From: a virus
Length of the DNA: 42,653 nt
Virus record (IMG/VR): IMGVR_UViG_3300033149_002557
Coordinates: 1 to 42,653 of that record
Reading direction: 5' to 3' (one strand)
Position 1 is the stretch's first letter, and each line of letters starts with the position of its first letter. Of the stretch, positions 1 through 8,144 are shown one piece after another. The position numbers were made by a program, and so were the translations under genes. The notes under the pieces were generated by a model, which was not told where the DNA came from, searched no databases, and worked only from the letters and a program-made list of their open reading frames with translations.

Positions 1-86
1 CCCGTGCAGTTTTTTCTGCGAAATTGGCGATTGGGCCCATTAGTTATGAGGTGGGGTTCGGGGGGGTAAGGATAAAAGCACTAATA

Positions 87-1298
87 ATGAGTAAAGATAC
101 CGGGACAATCCGCGATCGAATCAAAGAGTTCCGGCGCGTGCCGGCGGGCGAGTTGCGGCCGTCGCCGCGCAACTGGCGGCTGCACACGGCAGCGCAGACG
201 CGAGCCCTGCGTGGCGTGTTGGCCGAGGTTGGCTGGGCGGATGCCGTTCTGGCCCGGGAGGTTGATGGCGGCCTGGAGTTGATCGACGGGCATTTACGGG
301 CCGACGTAGCGGCCGATGCCACGGTCCCGGTGTTGGTGCTAGACGTGGACGAGGCCGAGGCGGCTACGATCCTGGCCACACATGACTCGATCGGCGAGAT
401 GGCAGAGGTCGATGAGGGTGAGTTGCAGAGTCTATTGGGGGGTATTCGTACCCGTAGCAAGGGAATGGACTCCGCGATCGCCGGCATTGCGAAGCGAAAG
501 CAGATCGATTTGGACATGAGCGGCAACGGAGAGGCCCCAGCGAAGGGCGAAGCCTTGCCCCCACACCTGGCGGGGCTGTCGGTGGAGGAATTCATTGAGG
601 CTCACCGGCATAGTTACCTGGCGATGAGCGGCGGGAAAGACTCGACGGCAGCGGCGATCTGGTGTGAAGAGCACTTGGGCGCGATGCCCCAATGGGTGTA
701 CCTGGAGACGGGAATCCACTGGCCCGGCAGCCTGGCACACGTCGAATCACTGGCTGAGAAGATGGGAGCGCGGTTATCCGTGGTCAGCGCACCCGATCCC
801 GAGGGTGTGTGGCGCGAGAACTTGCGACGGTTCGGGATGCCATTCATCGGGCGCTGGTGGTGCCAGCGACGACTGAAGGACGCCCCGGCCAATAGGTGGC
901 GCGCCGCCCAAGGCTGGAAGAAGAGCGACACGTGTATCATCACCGGCGTGCGGCACCAGGAGTCATGGGCCCGAGCGGGAAATACGGCCACCAGCATGCG
1001 CGATGGTCAGGCGTTTGCCGCCCCGGTGATCGAATGGACGGAAGAAGAAGTGTGGGCGGCAATCAAACGTCGCGGCTTGCCCATCCACTGGGCCTATGAA
1101 ATAATGGACCGGGTAGGGTGTTTCTGCTGCCCGCTGCATTCGCTGGAGGAATGGGCGGCAATGCGCCAGCACCGGCCCGTCGAGTGGGCGAGGTGCATCG
1201 ACTACCTGGCGATGGCCGGGCAGAATAACAAGTATGCTCGCAACCACTTACCCCGGTTGTTACGGGCGATGACCGGGCAGGGTGAGAGGGTGAAATGA
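87..1298 (+). CDS. ParB-like domain fused to PAPS reductase-type protein
   Basis: Two-domain protein of about 403 residues. The N-terminal part resembles a ParB/Srx-like domain, with an SPRNWRLH segment and LIDGHLRADVA, the DGxxR-type signature. The C-terminal part is an adenosine nucleotide alpha-hydrolase / PAPS reductase domain with the PP-loop SGGKDST at about residues 181-187 and cysteines in WWCQRRLK and in GCFCCP that could hold an Fe-S cluster. The ATG at 87 follows a TAAGGA sequence and is preferred to an in-frame TTG at 24. It overlaps the next gene at ATGA. ParB/PAPS fusions occur in phages next to packaging genes. The domain pairing recalls the DGQHR and PP-loop proteins (DndB, DndC) of DNA phosphorothioation, but a sulfur-modification role is only inference. 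Confidence 0.8.
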   Translation: MSKDTGTIRDRIKEFRRVPAGELRPSPRNWRLHTAAQTRALRGVLAEVGWADAVLAREVDGGLELIDGHLRADVAADATVPVLVLDVDEAEAATILATHDSIGEMAEVDEGELQSLLGGIRTRSKGMDSAIAGIAKRKQIDLDMSGNGEAPAKGEALPPHLAGLSVEEFIEAHRHSYLAMSGGKDSTAAAIWCEEHLGAMPQWVYLETGIHWPGSLAHVESLAEKMGARLSVVSAPDPEGVWRENLRRFGMPFIGRWWCQRRLKDAPANRWRAAQGWKKSDTCIITGVRHQESWARAGNTATSMRDGQAFAAPVIEWTEEEVWAAIKRRGLPIHWAYEIMDRVGCFCCPLHSLEEWAAMRQHRPVEWARCIDYLAMAGQNNKYARNHLPRLLRAMTGQGERVK

Positions 1299-1309
1299 TG
1301 GCAACAACG
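1272..1309 (+). repeat. Repeated gene-junction element, copy 1
   Basis: A 38-bp stretch spanning the end of the ParB/PAPS gene and the start of the next gene recurs at 1535-1572 with 34 of 38 identical positions. It recurs in degenerate form near 1785-1822. It contains the ribosome-binding context GAGAGGGTGAAATG and encodes the GQGERV C-terminal tail of two upstream proteins. Confidence 0.75.
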
Positions 1310-1543
1310 ATATACGAGGTGTATCGACACAAAGATCAAATGTCGTCGCGGCGATACTTGGTTGTTGTTGATGATCCGAACTGCGATGTTTCGGTGGTTC
1401 TCGACACGCTCCCAAAGTGTGGCGATCCGCACCCCAATGAGCCGGCGTCCGAAGTAACGGATATAGTGCTGCATCCGAAAACCGAGCGTATGTGGGAAGC
1501 GACAATCACTTATAATGTTGTCGTGCAACAAAAGACCGGGTAA
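1295..1543 (+). CDS. Small protein, paralogue of the tail protein N-terminus
   Basis: 82-residue protein of unknown function. It begins at the ATGATG overlapping the upstream stop codon, so it is probably translationally coupled. Its middle aligns by eye with the N-terminus of the tail protein at 16443-17474: both have a YLVVVDD/FLVVSDV strand, a DPHP motif in an LPKCGDPHPN/MPTLDDPHPD context, and a terminal WEATITYN/WEVTVTYS strand. It is therefore probably a free-standing copy of that beta-rich domain. No enzymatic motif, signal peptide or membrane segment is visible. Confidence 0.7.
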   Translation: MMATTIYEVYRHKDQMSSRRYLVVVDDPNCDVSVVLDTLPKCGDPHPNEPASEVTDIVLHPKTERMWEATITYNVVVQQKTG

Positions 1544-1572
1544 GGCGAGAGAGTGAAATGATGGCAACAACG
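1535..1572 (+). repeat. Repeated gene-junction element, copy 2
   Basis: Second copy of the junction repeat (34 of 38 identical to 1272-1309). It covers the stop of the 82-residue gene, its AGGCGAGAGAG ribosome-binding context and the ATGATGGCAAC start of the next gene. Confidence 0.75.
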
Positions 1573-1809
1573 GGCCTCGACCGCTTGCCGTGGCAACGAG
1601 CGTGGCAACGCACTACCATTCCGATGGCGGGGAGAATCCCGGTCGAGGTCTGTTGTATGCCCGAGTCGTTCCGGATCGACAATGGCTACTATCCCGCTGG
1701 CGACTACTTGGTGCGCAACCCGACCAATGGCCACCTACTATCAGTGTGCAAGGCGGTCGATTTTGCTGATCGTTTTACGTTGGTGGGGCAAGGCGAGAGG
1801 GTTCGATAA
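1558..1809 (+). CDS. Small protein, paralogue of the protein at 40977-41228
   Basis: 83-residue protein of unknown function. It shares a clear family signature with the protein at 40977-41228: LDxLPWQRAW near the N-terminus, a VEVCCM/TIEACRM segment, and AGDYLVR/AGDYLIR in the middle, followed by an acidic DF motif near the C-terminus. The two copies sit on opposite sides of the late region. No membrane segment or catalytic motif is apparent. The C-terminal GQGERV repeats the tail of the ParB/PAPS protein because the gene junction itself is repeated. Confidence 0.7.
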   Translation: MMATTGLDRLPWQRAWQRTTIPMAGRIPVEVCCMPESFRIDNGYYPAGDYLVRNPTNGHLLSVCKAVDFADRFTLVGQGERVR

Positions 1810-1847
1810 AATGGCAATGGGGTTATCAACCTGAAAGGAAACCGAAC

Positions 1848-2156
1848 ATGCCGGTAAATTTGTTGGAGCGGGAACACGACGAACAGGTCGTTACCCGACG
1901 ATTCCGGATCATGACGAATGGCCAAGACTATCGAGTCGAGAAACTACAGATGGTTGGGATGCTGTGGTGGCGACGAGAGGAATGGAGGCCGCTTCCGTTG
2001 ACTGAATGTCCACTGCTGAGAACGGCAGTGACAGACATGGCGGAAGCGATCGCCACCGAGCGGGCACGGCTGCGCGGCTGGCAGCCCGTCACGGAGCAAG
2101 AGATTCAACGGCTCTCCGGCCGCATAAGCCACCTACCGGCGACACCGCGATTGTGA
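1848..2156 (+). CDS. Small protein with RFRITTNG/ERARLRGWQP signatures
   Basis: 102-residue hypothetical protein preceded by a GAAAGGAAACC ribosome-binding site. It shares two conserved ends with the protein at 25189-25425: an N-terminal RRFRIMTNGQDYRVEKL and a C-terminal ERARLRGWQP. At the DNA level 30 bp are identical (2058-2087 and 25375-25404). A third relative, at 25752-25964, keeps only the N-terminal QRWRITANG. The N-terminus probably forms a short beta-hairpin module. Function is unknown. Confidence 0.7.
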   Translation: MPVNLLEREHDEQVVTRRFRIMTNGQDYRVEKLQMVGMLWWRREEWRPLPLTECPLLRTAVTDMAEAIATERARLRGWQPVTEQEIQRLSGRISHLPATPRL

Positions 2157-2172
2157 AAGGAGCGTAGCCCCC

Positions 2173-2293
2173 GGACCGGCGCGGTTGTGACCGCGCCATG
2201 ACAAACGCCGAAGCCGGCTTGATCACCGGCAAGTAGGCCAAACCTTACGTGGTTGTTTGGGACCGCGCGGGAATACCGCGTCGGTCCTTTTTT
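2173..2293 (+). terminator. Long-range hairpin and terminator before the small terminase
   Basis: GGACCGGCGCGG (2173-2184) can pair with CCGCGTCGGTCC (2276-2287) in a 12-bp stem with one G-U pair, followed by TTTTTT. The same 3' strand can instead pair with GGACCGCGCGG (2260-2270) in a compact terminator. The 5' strand can instead form GGCGCGGT/ACCGCGCC (2178-2197). The alternatives compete, as in an attenuator. The element lies just upstream of the terminase genes and could insulate or regulate them. Confidence 0.65.
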
Positions 2294-2317
2294 ATTGCGC
2301 GAATGGAAAACGAAGCC

Positions 2318-2797
2318 ATGACCAGAGGCAGGAAGAAAACCCCCAGTGCCCTGAACGAGTTGCGCGACAACCCGGGCAATCGCCGGCAGAACACGCGCGA
2401 GCCGAAGACCGAGCCGTGCCTGCCCGAGCCACCGGAGTACATCCAGGGCGACGTTCGCGCGGCGTGGAAGCGGATCGGTTCACTGGTGTTCGGGATGGGC
2501 GTGTTGAAGGCATCCGACGCGGTGGCGCTGGAGGTGGCGGCCGTGGCCTACGTGCAGTGGCGCGTGACGGCGCAGTGGGTGATCGACCATGCCCAGGCCG
2601 CCGAGCTGCAGAAGGACGTGAACGGCACGTTGCGGCGGCATCCGTTGGCCATCGCCCACAAGCAGAACACAACCGAACTGACACGGATACTCGCCGAATT
2701 TGGCATGACGCCGGTCACCCGAACGCGGCTGATGACCACCGAACCGCCGCATGAAGAGACGGAAGAAGAAAAACTGCTGAAGGTATACCGGGCATGA
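2318..2797 (+). CDS. terS: Terminase small subunit, P27 family
   Basis: 159-residue protein recognised by its N-terminal TRGRKKTPSALNELRDNPG, typical of P27-family small terminases, and by its place directly before the large subunit. Small terminases recognise phage DNA and regulate the packaging motor. I chose the ATG at 2318 because the conserved GRKK start follows it directly. In-frame upstream starts (ATG 2303, GTG 2249) would extend into the terminator region. The gene ends with an ATGA overlap with the large terminase. The acidic C-terminus (ETEEEKLLKV) may contact the large subunit. Confidence 0.88.
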   Translation: MTRGRKKTPSALNELRDNPGNRRQNTREPKTEPCLPEPPEYIQGDVRAAWKRIGSLVFGMGVLKASDAVALEVAAVAYVQWRVTAQWVIDHAQAAELQKDVNGTLRRHPLAIAHKQNTTELTRILAEFGMTPVTRTRLMTTEPPHEETEEEKLLKVYRA

Positions 2798-4449
2798 TCG
2801 CAACCGCATCCCACATCCCGAATGACTTGGTGGGCTATGATCCGGTCGCCACGGCGGGGAAGCTGGTGACCGTGGATACGGACAGGGGTATTCACTATTT
2901 CGACTCGGGGCTTTCATACCATGAGGGCGCGGCCGACCACGCGGTCCGGTTCATCGAGACGCTGTGCTGTCACGTCAAGGGGCGTTGGGCCGGCCAGCCG
3001 TTTCTGCTGGAGCCGTGGGAAGCGGCGTTCATCCGCACGCTATTCGGCTGGAAGCGCAAGAACCGCACCCGCCGTTACCGGATGGCCTACGTGGAGATCC
3101 CGCGCAAAAACGGCAAGTCACTGTTGACCGCGACGATTGGGGTGTATCTACTAATAGCCGACGGTGAGAAGGGCGGCGAGATTTACAGCGCCGCCACCAC
3201 GCGCGAGCAGGCCGGCATCGTGCACCGTATGGCGGCGGACATGATCAAGCACAACAAGCTGTTGTCGCAGCGGTGCGAAGACATCCCGTCCCGGAACCGC
3301 ATCATTCACCCGGAGAGCAACAGTTTTTACAAGGCGGTGCCGGCTGAAGCCGGAGCCCAGATGGGGTGGAATGCCCACGGCATTCTGTTCGACGAATTGC
3401 ACGAACAGAAAACCCGCGACTTGTGGGACGCGCTATTCACGTCGCGCGGAAGCCGCGAACAGCCACTGGCCGTGGCCATCACGACCGCCGGCAAGACCCG
3501 GCTCTCTCTGTGCGGCGAACAGCACGACTACGCCGAGAAGGTGCGCGACGGGATCATCGACGACACGTCGTTTCTGCCGGTGCTGTACTTCGCCGACGTG
3601 GACAAGGACTGGACCGACCCCGAGGTATGGAAGGAAGCCAATCCCAACTACGGAGTCAGTGTGTCGCATGAGTACCTGGCGGCAGAATGTAAGCGCGCCC
3701 AGGAAACACCCGGGTATGAAAACACGTTTCGCCGGCTGCACCTGAACCAGTGGGTCGAGCAGGACATTCGCTGGTTGAGCATGGAGAAGTGGGACGCCTG
3801 CGGTGGCGAACGCACCGACCTGGCGGGCCGCGAATGCTTCGCCGGCCTGGACCTGGCATCAACGATTGACGTCACGGCGCTGGTGCTGGTGTTCCCCGAC
3901 GACGATGGGGGTTATTCCCTATTGCCGCATTTCTGGATTCCGCGCGAAGGGGCGCGGGAACGGGAGCGCAAGGATCGCGTACCCTACGTCGAGTGGGCGC
4001 GACAAGGTTACCTGGAAATAGCCGGCGACAAGCGCACCGACTATGACGTGATCCGAAAGCGGATCAACGAATTGGGCCAGCGGTACAACATCCGCGAGAT
4101 CGGGGTCGACCCCTGGAACGCGACCCAACTCAGCCTGCAACTGGCCGGCGACGGCTTTGAGGTAGTTCACGTCCCGCAGAGCTTCCGGGAATTCACCACG
4201 CCCAGCAAGGAATTCGAGGCGCAGATAGTCAACGGCACGCTGCGTCATTTCAACCACCCGGTGCTGCGGTGGATGGCATCCAACGTGTCGGCCAAAGACG
4301 ATACGGCCGGTAACCTGATGCCCTGCAAAAAAAAGAGCTTTGAAAAGATCGACGGCATTGTGGCTGCGATCATGGGTATCGGCCGGGCGCTGGTGACGCC
4401 ACCGGCGCGCGAGTCGAAATACGAACGCGAAGGACTGTTGTCTTTTTAA
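2794..4449 (+). CDS. terL: Terminase large subunit
   Basis: 551-residue DNA-packaging ATPase/nuclease. The ATPase domain shows a Walker A-like PRKNGKS (residues 103-109) and a Walker B GILFDE (196-201). The RNase H-like nuclease domain begins at AGLDLASTID (350-359), where D353 is the likely first metal ligand. Length and order match HK97-type large terminases. It is translated from an ATGA overlap with the small subunit, which suggests coupled synthesis. The protein docks on the portal encoded two genes downstream. Confidence 0.95.
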   Translation: MIATASHIPNDLVGYDPVATAGKLVTVDTDRGIHYFDSGLSYHEGAADHAVRFIETLCCHVKGRWAGQPFLLEPWEAAFIRTLFGWKRKNRTRRYRMAYVEIPRKNGKSLLTATIGVYLLIADGEKGGEIYSAATTREQAGIVHRMAADMIKHNKLLSQRCEDIPSRNRIIHPESNSFYKAVPAEAGAQMGWNAHGILFDELHEQKTRDLWDALFTSRGSREQPLAVAITTAGKTRLSLCGEQHDYAEKVRDGIIDDTSFLPVLYFADVDKDWTDPEVWKEANPNYGVSVSHEYLAAECKRAQETPGYENTFRRLHLNQWVEQDIRWLSMEKWDACGGERTDLAGRECFAGLDLASTIDVTALVLVFPDDDGGYSLLPHFWIPREGARERERKDRVPYVEWARQGYLEIAGDKRTDYDVIRKRINELGQRYNIREIGVDPWNATQLSLQLAGDGFEVVHVPQSFREFTTPSKEFEAQIVNGTLRHFNHPVLRWMASNVSAKDDTAGNLMPCKKKSFEKIDGIVAAIMGIGRALVTPPARESKYEREGLLSF

Positions 4450-4464
4450 CCGGAGGGCGAAAAC

Positions 4465-5025
4465 ATGGCAACTTCACTGACAAATTTTAACGTGCTGGCG
4501 CGGCTGACGTGCGAGTTGAGCGAGAGCTTTGACGATTCGCACGTGCTGGCCGATACGACCGGCGCCGGCCTCGTCCTGGAGCCGGCGACGCTGCTGAGCA
4601 ACGGCACGACGGCCAACAAGGCCGATCGCCTGGTGCAAGATCGGGACCGCGAACTTGGCAGCGGCAACACGCGCGATCTCGACATGTACAGTATCGGCAA
4701 CATGGAACCGCGAGGGACCGGCCTCGATTTGCTTGGCAACACCGTTACGCTGGCCGAGGTTGTGACGGTGCTGATCTACAACCATCCTGGCGATAGTGCC
4801 GGCAACTTGCTGGTGGGCGGCAAGGGTGATTCCACCGCCTGGAACAGCCCGTTTAACGGCGACGACGATGCGGTGATGGTAGCCGTGCCCGGCGGCTGGC
4901 TAATGCTTCACGCGCCCACCGACCCGGCTTACGCCGTAGCCGATGGGTCAAATCACATTTTGCAACTCGAAGCCAGCGGCGGCGACGTGACTTACGATAT
5001 TGCCGTGCTTGGACGTAGTGCGTAG
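4465..5025 (+). CDS. Putative structural protein between terminase and portal
   Basis: 186-residue protein preceded by CGGAGGGC. It has no transmembrane segment and looks beta-rich, with many Gly, Asp and Thr and short hydrophobic strands (VTVLIYNH, AVMVAVPGGWLMLHA, YDIAVLGRSA). The fold could be a jelly roll like other small head or tail surface proteins. Its place inside the packaging operon suggests a virion role such as decoration or a receptor-facing part, but I recognise no family. Confidence 0.6.
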   Translation: MATSLTNFNVLARLTCELSESFDDSHVLADTTGAGLVLEPATLLSNGTTANKADRLVQDRDRELGSGNTRDLDMYSIGNMEPRGTGLDLLGNTVTLAEVVTVLIYNHPGDSAGNLLVGGKGDSTAWNSPFNGDDDAVMVAVPGGWLMLHAPTDPAYAVADGSNHILQLEASGGDVTYDIAVLGRSA

Positions 5026-5034
5026 GGTATTCAC

Positions 5035-6747
5035 ATGTTCGGTACAATAACCGCGCTACCGCGGCGAGCGGCCGTCGCGGCCTGGCGCAAATTGTTTGGC
5101 GGCGCGCGACAGTCGCTCGGCTACGCCGGCGATTGGCTGGCGCACTTTGGCGACATGGTGTTCCGCACCGCGTCCGGAGTCAACGTCAACGAGAACACGG
5201 CGCTCAACTATTCGGCCGTGTGGGCGGCCACCCGGCTTATCAGCGAGACAGTTGCGCTCCTGCCGCTCAAGCTGCACCGCCGGCTGCCGGATGGCTCGAA
5301 GGCTGATGCGTTCGATCACCCTATCTACCGCCTGATTCACGACGCGCCGAATGACTACATGAGCGCATTCACCTGGCGGGCCACCATGACGGCGCATCTG
5401 CTGAACTGGGGTAATGCCTGGAGCGAGATCGTGCGCGGCGGCGGCGCGGTGCTGAGACTCAATCCGATTCACCCGTCGAATGTCGAACTTGATAAGGAAA
5501 GACCCCCGACAGGCGAATTCTTCAAGGTGCGCCGCGATAACGGCGAGGTTGTATCGATTCACGCCACCGGCCTGTTGCACTTGACCGGTCCATTGTCCGA
5601 CGACGGTATCATGGGCCGGGGCGTGATCCGGCAGGCGCGGGAATCGATCGGCATGGGCCTGGCAACCGAACAGTTCGGGGCGGCGTTCTTTTCATCCGGC
5701 GGCCGGCCACCGGGGGTATTGACCTACCCCGAGGAACTCAGCAAGGCAGCCAAGAAGCGGATGCGTAAGAGTTGGCGACAGGTATACGGCAAACCGGGCC
5801 AGCGAAAGATCGTCGTACTGGAAGAAGGCGTAACGTACACGCCGATCGGCATTCCGCCCGAAGACGCACAATTTCTGGAGACCCGGCAGCATAATATCAC
5901 GGAAATCGCGCGGTGGTACAACTTGCCGCCGCACAAGCTGGCCGAGTTGACGCACGCCACGTTCTCCAATATCGAGCATCAAGAGATCGAGTTTGTGCAA
6001 TCGCTGATGCCGTGGATGGCGCGTTGGGAGCAGGAGATATGGCGACAATTGTTGACTCCCGCCGAACAGAAAGACCTGTTCGCCAGGCATACCGTAGCCG
6101 GCCTGCTGCGCGGCGACTCGAAAGCCCGCGCCGAGTTCTATGAGATCATGTCTCGCATCGGGGTGTTCTCTCCCAACGATATTCTGGCGCTCGAAGAGTA
6201 CAACGGTATCGGCGAAGACGGCGACCATCACTTCGTACAGATGAACATGATCCCGCTCGACCGGCTGGGCGAGATCGAATTCAAGAGCAAGGCCGGCACG
6301 GGTGAAAAAACGCCAGGTGGAGCCAACAATAGTGACGGCGACTTGCGAGCCGAGGCCAACCGGGAACTGCTGACCGATGCGCTACGGCGCTGCATTCATG
6401 GCGAGGCGGTGGCGGCGCGGCGGGCCTGCAAGCACTCCAGTCAATGGCTCGATTGGTTGGACGAATACTACGACCGCCGCGTCGGGCAAATCGCCACGGC
6501 GTTGCGCCCGGTGCTACATGTAATCGCCCCGGACAAGGGTTCGACGGCGGACATTATGGCCGCGCGGCACGTCGAGCAGTCGAAACGACAATTGTTGCGA
6601 CTGTACGATACGGAGACCGTCGACAACTTCCAATCCGCGGTCGAGGCGTGCGTGAATGATTGGGAGCAATACCGGGCACCTTTGTCGGCCGAATCGATAT
6701 TGCGGCACGTCGAAAAGGGAGAACTGTGCGATGGCGACTCAACTTGA
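5035..6747 (+). CDS. Portal protein, HK97 family
   Basis: 570-residue portal protein forming the dodecameric DNA gate at one capsid vertex. The family is recognised by VNENTALNYSAVWAATRLIS near the N-terminus, LPLKLHRR, the segment YMSAFTWRATMTAHLLNWGN, and the later ITEIARWYNLPPHKL. The C-terminal part (from about residue 430) is longer than in the shortest portals, is charged, and may be a clip or tail extension. Order after terL is canonical. The stop lies 17 bp inside the next gene. Confidence 0.95.
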   Translation: MFGTITALPRRAAVAAWRKLFGGARQSLGYAGDWLAHFGDMVFRTASGVNVNENTALNYSAVWAATRLISETVALLPLKLHRRLPDGSKADAFDHPIYRLIHDAPNDYMSAFTWRATMTAHLLNWGNAWSEIVRGGGAVLRLNPIHPSNVELDKERPPTGEFFKVRRDNGEVVSIHATGLLHLTGPLSDDGIMGRGVIRQARESIGMGLATEQFGAAFFSSGGRPPGVLTYPEELSKAAKKRMRKSWRQVYGKPGQRKIVVLEEGVTYTPIGIPPEDAQFLETRQHNITEIARWYNLPPHKLAELTHATFSNIEHQEIEFVQSLMPWMARWEQEIWRQLLTPAEQKDLFARHTVAGLLRGDSKARAEFYEIMSRIGVFSPNDILALEEYNGIGEDGDHHFVQMNMIPLDRLGEIEFKSKAGTGEKTPGGANNSDGDLRAEANRELLTDALRRCIHGEAVAARRACKHSSQWLDWLDEYYDRRVGQIATALRPVLHVIAPDKGSTADIMAARHVEQSKRQLLRLYDTETVDNFQSAVEACVNDWEQYRAPLSAESILRHVEKGELCDGDST

Positions 6748-6919
6748 TCGTATCGAGGAAAAACTGAACACCATCTGCGAATGGATCAACGGCAACGGCA
6801 AGCCGGGGGCAAAAGTGCGGCTGGACCGACTGGAACGGGCGCTTGCCGTATTGCGGTGGGGGGTGGCGATCGTCATCGTGGCGCTGGCCGGCGCCGGCGC
6901 GCACTGGCTGTTCGGGTAA
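6731..6919 (+). CDS. Small XhlA-like membrane protein
   Basis: 62-residue protein with a heptad-like N-terminus (LDRIEEKLNTICEWI), a GNGKPG turn, a second amphipathic helix (RLDRLERALAVL) and one C-terminal membrane helix (WGVAIVIVALAGAGAHWLF). This layout resembles XhlA-type haemolysin-associated phage proteins. The ATG at 6731 overlaps the portal gene end and is preceded by AAAAGGGAG. XhlA-like proteins usually lie near lysis genes; here it lies in the head module, so a membrane or head-assembly role is also possible. Confidence 0.7.
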   Translation: MATQLDRIEEKLNTICEWINGNGKPGAKVRLDRLERALAVLRWGVAIVIVALAGAGAHWLFG

Positions 6920-6946
6920 TAACCCTAACGAGAGGGAGAATCTATC

Positions 6947-7771
6947 ATGTCAACAGGCACAACAGTATGGCTGCGGGCGCAGCTCATTCGATCAGCGAAA
7001 CCTTTGGGGGTCGACCGCGAGGCGAAGATGATTCGCGGCATGGTAATGGCGCAGGAAGGTCCGTTCAAATCGGAAGGTCGCGGCGAGTTTGATGCGGCCG
7101 CAATCCGGGATATCGTGCGGCTGGCCAGAGAGAAACCGGCCGGTCTCAAAAGCCACTTCGCGCACCCCACGTTGTCGGACGACGGGCTCGGCAAGCTGCT
7201 GGGCCGGGTCAAGAACGTGCGAACCGACACGCTGGAACGGGACGGCAACAAACTGACCATCGCTCGCGGCGACCTGCACTTTCTGGACTCGGCTTTCGAG
7301 ACGCCGTTCGGCAATTTGGCCGGATATGTCATGGACTTGACGGAAGAGGACTCCGACGGGCTGAGTAGCAGCCTGGTGCTCCAGATCGTGGAAGAGTATC
7401 GCATAGACAAGAAAGGCCGGCCGAAGGTCGATGACGATGGCGAACCGCTTCCGCCGTTGTGGCGGCCAATCGCGCTGCACGGCTCGGACATCGTGGACAG
7501 CGGCGATGCCGTGGACGGGCTGTTGGGGGCCCAGCTTGACTTCGGTGGGCTGCCGGACGGCGTGGTTCGGCAGGGCGCGGCGCTGCTGGACAAGCAGTTT
7601 GCCGGTCGGTCGCGCGACGAGATTCGGCGACATTGCCTGGCCTGGTTGGGCCGGTATCTGTCTTTGCGATTCGGTGATGATGATCCGGCGCCGAAGCCGC
7701 CGGAGCAACCTCGGCGTCCGACAGGGGCCGAAATGCGGGCGATACGAGAAAGCAGGAGCAAACGACAATGA
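6947..7771 (+). CDS. Putative prohead protease
   Basis: 274-residue protein in the usual place of the prohead maturation protease, between portal and capsid. Candidate catalytic residues are His70 or His73 in LKSHFAHP, followed by a GKLLGRV strand, and a serine in LSSSLV (residues 139-144). These fit the His...Ser pattern of caudoviral prohead serine proteases. The C-terminus is Pro- and Arg-rich and could bind scaffold. The match is by pattern and position only. The gene overlaps the next one at ATGA. Confidence 0.6.
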   Translation: MSTGTTVWLRAQLIRSAKPLGVDREAKMIRGMVMAQEGPFKSEGRGEFDAAAIRDIVRLAREKPAGLKSHFAHPTLSDDGLGKLLGRVKNVRTDTLERDGNKLTIARGDLHFLDSAFETPFGNLAGYVMDLTEEDSDGLSSSLVLQIVEEYRIDKKGRPKVDDDGEPLPPLWRPIALHGSDIVDSGDAVDGLLGAQLDFGGLPDGVVRQGAALLDKQFAGRSRDEIRRHCLAWLGRYLSLRFGDDDPAPKPPEQPRRPTGAEMRAIRESRSKRQ

Positions 7772-7971
7772 GCGAATTGCGAAGCGGTGATCCCTGCCCG
7801 GTACGTGGCTGTGAAGGCCGAATGGCGACGCGATCGTCGTGCAAATCACCCTGTGGCCAGTTCTACCACCGCTACTTGCGGTGCAACAAGTGCGGCAAGA
7901 GTCGCACCGTTTTGATCCCCACCGGCCTGGTTCGCGTTGGGGGTAATCACACAATGAAAATGTGTTGCTGA
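7768..7971 (+). CDS. Small cysteine-rich zinc-ribbon-like protein
   Basis: 67-residue protein with cysteines spaced as PCPVRGC and later LRCNKCGK, which suggest a treble or zinc-ribbon fold; a terminal CC follows. It starts inside the stop of the protease gene (ATGA), so it is translationally coupled. Small zinc ribbons between protease and capsid occur in environmental phages. Nucleic-acid binding is possible, but the sequence gives no specific function. Confidence 0.65.
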   Translation: MSELRSGDPCPVRGCEGRMATRSSCKSPCGQFYHRYLRCNKCGKSRTVLIPTGLVRVGGNHTMKMCC

Positions 7972-8026
7972 GTTTGTGACCCGCGTAGAATTGCGGTAGG
8001 GTAAAAGTCAATTCATTTTGCGAGGT

Positions 8027-8110
8027 CGGCACGGCGCAAGCGCCGGGCGGCACGCGGTCCAAAGGAACCATCCTTTGCCGGTGGCCACTCGGCGCTTGTG
8101 CCGTTTCGTT
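8027..8110 (+). ncRNA. Folded leader upstream of the major capsid gene
   Basis: CAAGCGCCG (8037-8045) pairs perfectly with CGGCGCTTG (8090-8098). CGGCA (8027-8031) extends the stem with TGCCG (8099-8103) across a 5-nt bulge. A small hairpin AAAGG/CCTTT (8061-8076) lies inside. The segment ends in TTTCGTTT and is followed by GAGCGGAGGG and the capsid ATG. It may stabilise or regulate the abundant capsid mRNA, or act as a processing site or weak terminator. Confidence 0.5.
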
Positions 8111-8144
8111 TGCCGCCGGCTCAACATGAGCGGAGGGTAGACAC

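Noticed and set aside
1-86. Direct circular closure of the window, joining its end to its start
   Set aside because: Reading the truncated HNH gene straight on into base 1 gives PVQFFLRNWRLG and then a stop, without the expected HNH catalytic residues, so some sequence is missing between the ends. No complete gene is visible in bases 1-86.
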